From positions 1 through 31,926 of IMG/VR virus record IMGVR_UViG_3300020192_000054: DNA of 31,926 nt; one strand, written 5' to 3'. The stretch's first letter is position 1, and each line of letters starts with the position of its first letter. The notes under the pieces are model-generated. The model made no database searches. It was not told the origin of the DNA and saw only the letters and a list, made by a program, of their open reading frames with translations. Below, piece by piece: positions 31,457 to 31,926 of this stretch. Both the position numbers and the translations under genes were made by a program. This DNA is from a virus.

Positions 31457-31551
31457 TGTTCTTTAAGGTTATCTTTTGCGAAATGTTTGGCCCTGTTTTT
31501 TTATTTCTATGGGGATGTATTTTCTTTCTCATTGGCATTGGAATAATCTAA
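31453..31551 (+). CDS. Small single-pass membrane protein, 32 aa
   Basis: ATG 31453 overlaps the previous stop (ATGA) and has GGAG about 10 bases upstream. The 32-residue product is almost all hydrophobic (PVFLFLWGCIFFLIGIGII at the end). The next ATG follows its TAA directly. It is a plausible small phage membrane protein. Confidence 0.55.
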   Translation: MMFFKVIFCEMFGPVFLFLWGCIFFLIGIGII

Positions 31552-31761
31552 ATGAAAAAACAACCAAATATAAAAAGCGTCTATGCAATCGGCCATGAGG
31601 AGTTTCCAGACAAATGGGCTATCTGTGGGTTTTCAATGGGCGGATTCCAAATGCAGGCGCTGACGAAGACTTCCTGCGCCGGAGCCGCAGAATCCCCGGA
31701 TGCGCAGCAGAGGGGTTCGTGTTTAAGAGAGCCACGACGGCGAACGGAGAGAAGATGCTGA
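31552..31761 (+). pseudogene. Phage gene interrupted by the TnpB element
   Basis: The first ~38 residues (KQPNIKSVYAIGHEEFPDKW, then ICGFSMGGFQMQAL) look like a normal phage protein. Then composition changes to Arg/Cys-rich sequence that is read from the left end of the TnpB element. So the element probably inserted near 31660 and truncated this gene. The rest of the original gene is not found elsewhere in the window. Confidence 0.5.
31674..31707 (+). mobile_element. Left-end hairpin of the TnpB element
   Basis: CTGCGC (31674-31679) pairs with GCGCAG (31702-31707), extended inward by CGG/CCG. Imperfect subterminal hairpins near the left end are recognition sites of IS200/IS605-type elements. 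The GC-rich stretch between the truncated gene and tnpB supports a foreign origin. The exact left boundary and target motif cannot be fixed from one copy. Confidence 0.5.
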
Positions 31762-31926
31762 CCCGGTCCTTGCATTTACAAGTACCGCCTAACCCAGGGA
31801 AACTCGAAGACTTGCGTTACTCTGCGTCGCGCTTCGGTTTATTCGTCCAGCACTGGACTACACAGTTATTCTTTAATCGGCAGATCAGGCACCTCCCAAC
31901 GAAGGGGATGGGCCAGCTCGCAAACA
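31755..31926 (+). CDS. tnpB: Partial TnpB (right copy), without the amber codon
   Basis: GGAGAG ahead of ATG 31755 supports this start. The frame reads LTRSLHLQVPPNPGKLEDLR at its start and runs to the window end with CAG (Gln) at codon 43, where the left copy has TAG. It is cut by the window edge at codon 58. It shows that an uninterrupted version of the gene exists, in this genome or its population. Confidence 0.8.
   Translation, partial: MLTRSLHLQVPPNPGKLEDLRYSASRFGLFVQHWTTQLFFNRQIRHLPTKGMGQLAN

Noticed and set aside
1-31926. CRISPR array
   Set aside because: No regularly spaced short repeats were seen; the repeats present are single pairs.

Overview
The window holds a nearly complete tailed bacteriophage genome of the non-contractile (siphovirus) type, about 31.7 kb. 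It has a tape measure, a tail tube candidate and a tail-chaperone frameshift, and no recognisable sheath. The lysis cassette contains a lipoprotein-like spanin candidate, which points to a host with an outer membrane. The host cannot be named from the sequence. I see no integrase, repressor or DNA polymerase. TAG terminates several ordinary genes, so the standard bacterial code is used.

Layout. Positions 1-1090 carry a TnpB (IS605/IS1341-type) element whose 5' part recurs at 31755-31926. A tRNA-like RNA (1118-1232, minus) follows. From 25610 down to 1235 everything lies on the minus strand as one tightly packed late region. In transcription order it encodes a ParB-methyltransferase fusion, small and large terminase, portal, two related virion morphogenesis proteins, scaffold, major capsid protein, decoration and fibre-like proteins, head-tail connector candidates, tail tube, tail chaperone with a -1 frameshift extension, tape measure, baseplate, hub and fibre proteins, tail collar protein, an M15-like endolysin, and membrane proteins (holin and spanin candidates).

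From 25718 to 31761 genes lie on the plus strand. First come small zinc-ribbon proteins and a TM2-like membrane protein. Next is a decayed tnpB 3' end with its guide-RNA scaffold, and then about 700 bp without a convincing gene that is rich in potential RNA helices. A second promoter/operator leads to a recombination module (Erf annealing protein, SSB, DUF1064-like nuclease) and small unknown genes, ending in a gene cut by the terminal TnpB element.

The parts most worth attention are: (1) the solo omega-RNA-like relic at 26843-26938, which shares its hairpin order and a 9-base end with the full element; (2) the helix-rich region 27067-27490; (3) the tRNA-like gene with a 49-nt anticodon-side loop; (4) the amber/CAG difference between the two tnpB copies; and (5) a patchwork 78-bp insertion just before erf. 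All function calls come from reading sequence and remembered family features; no database search was run.
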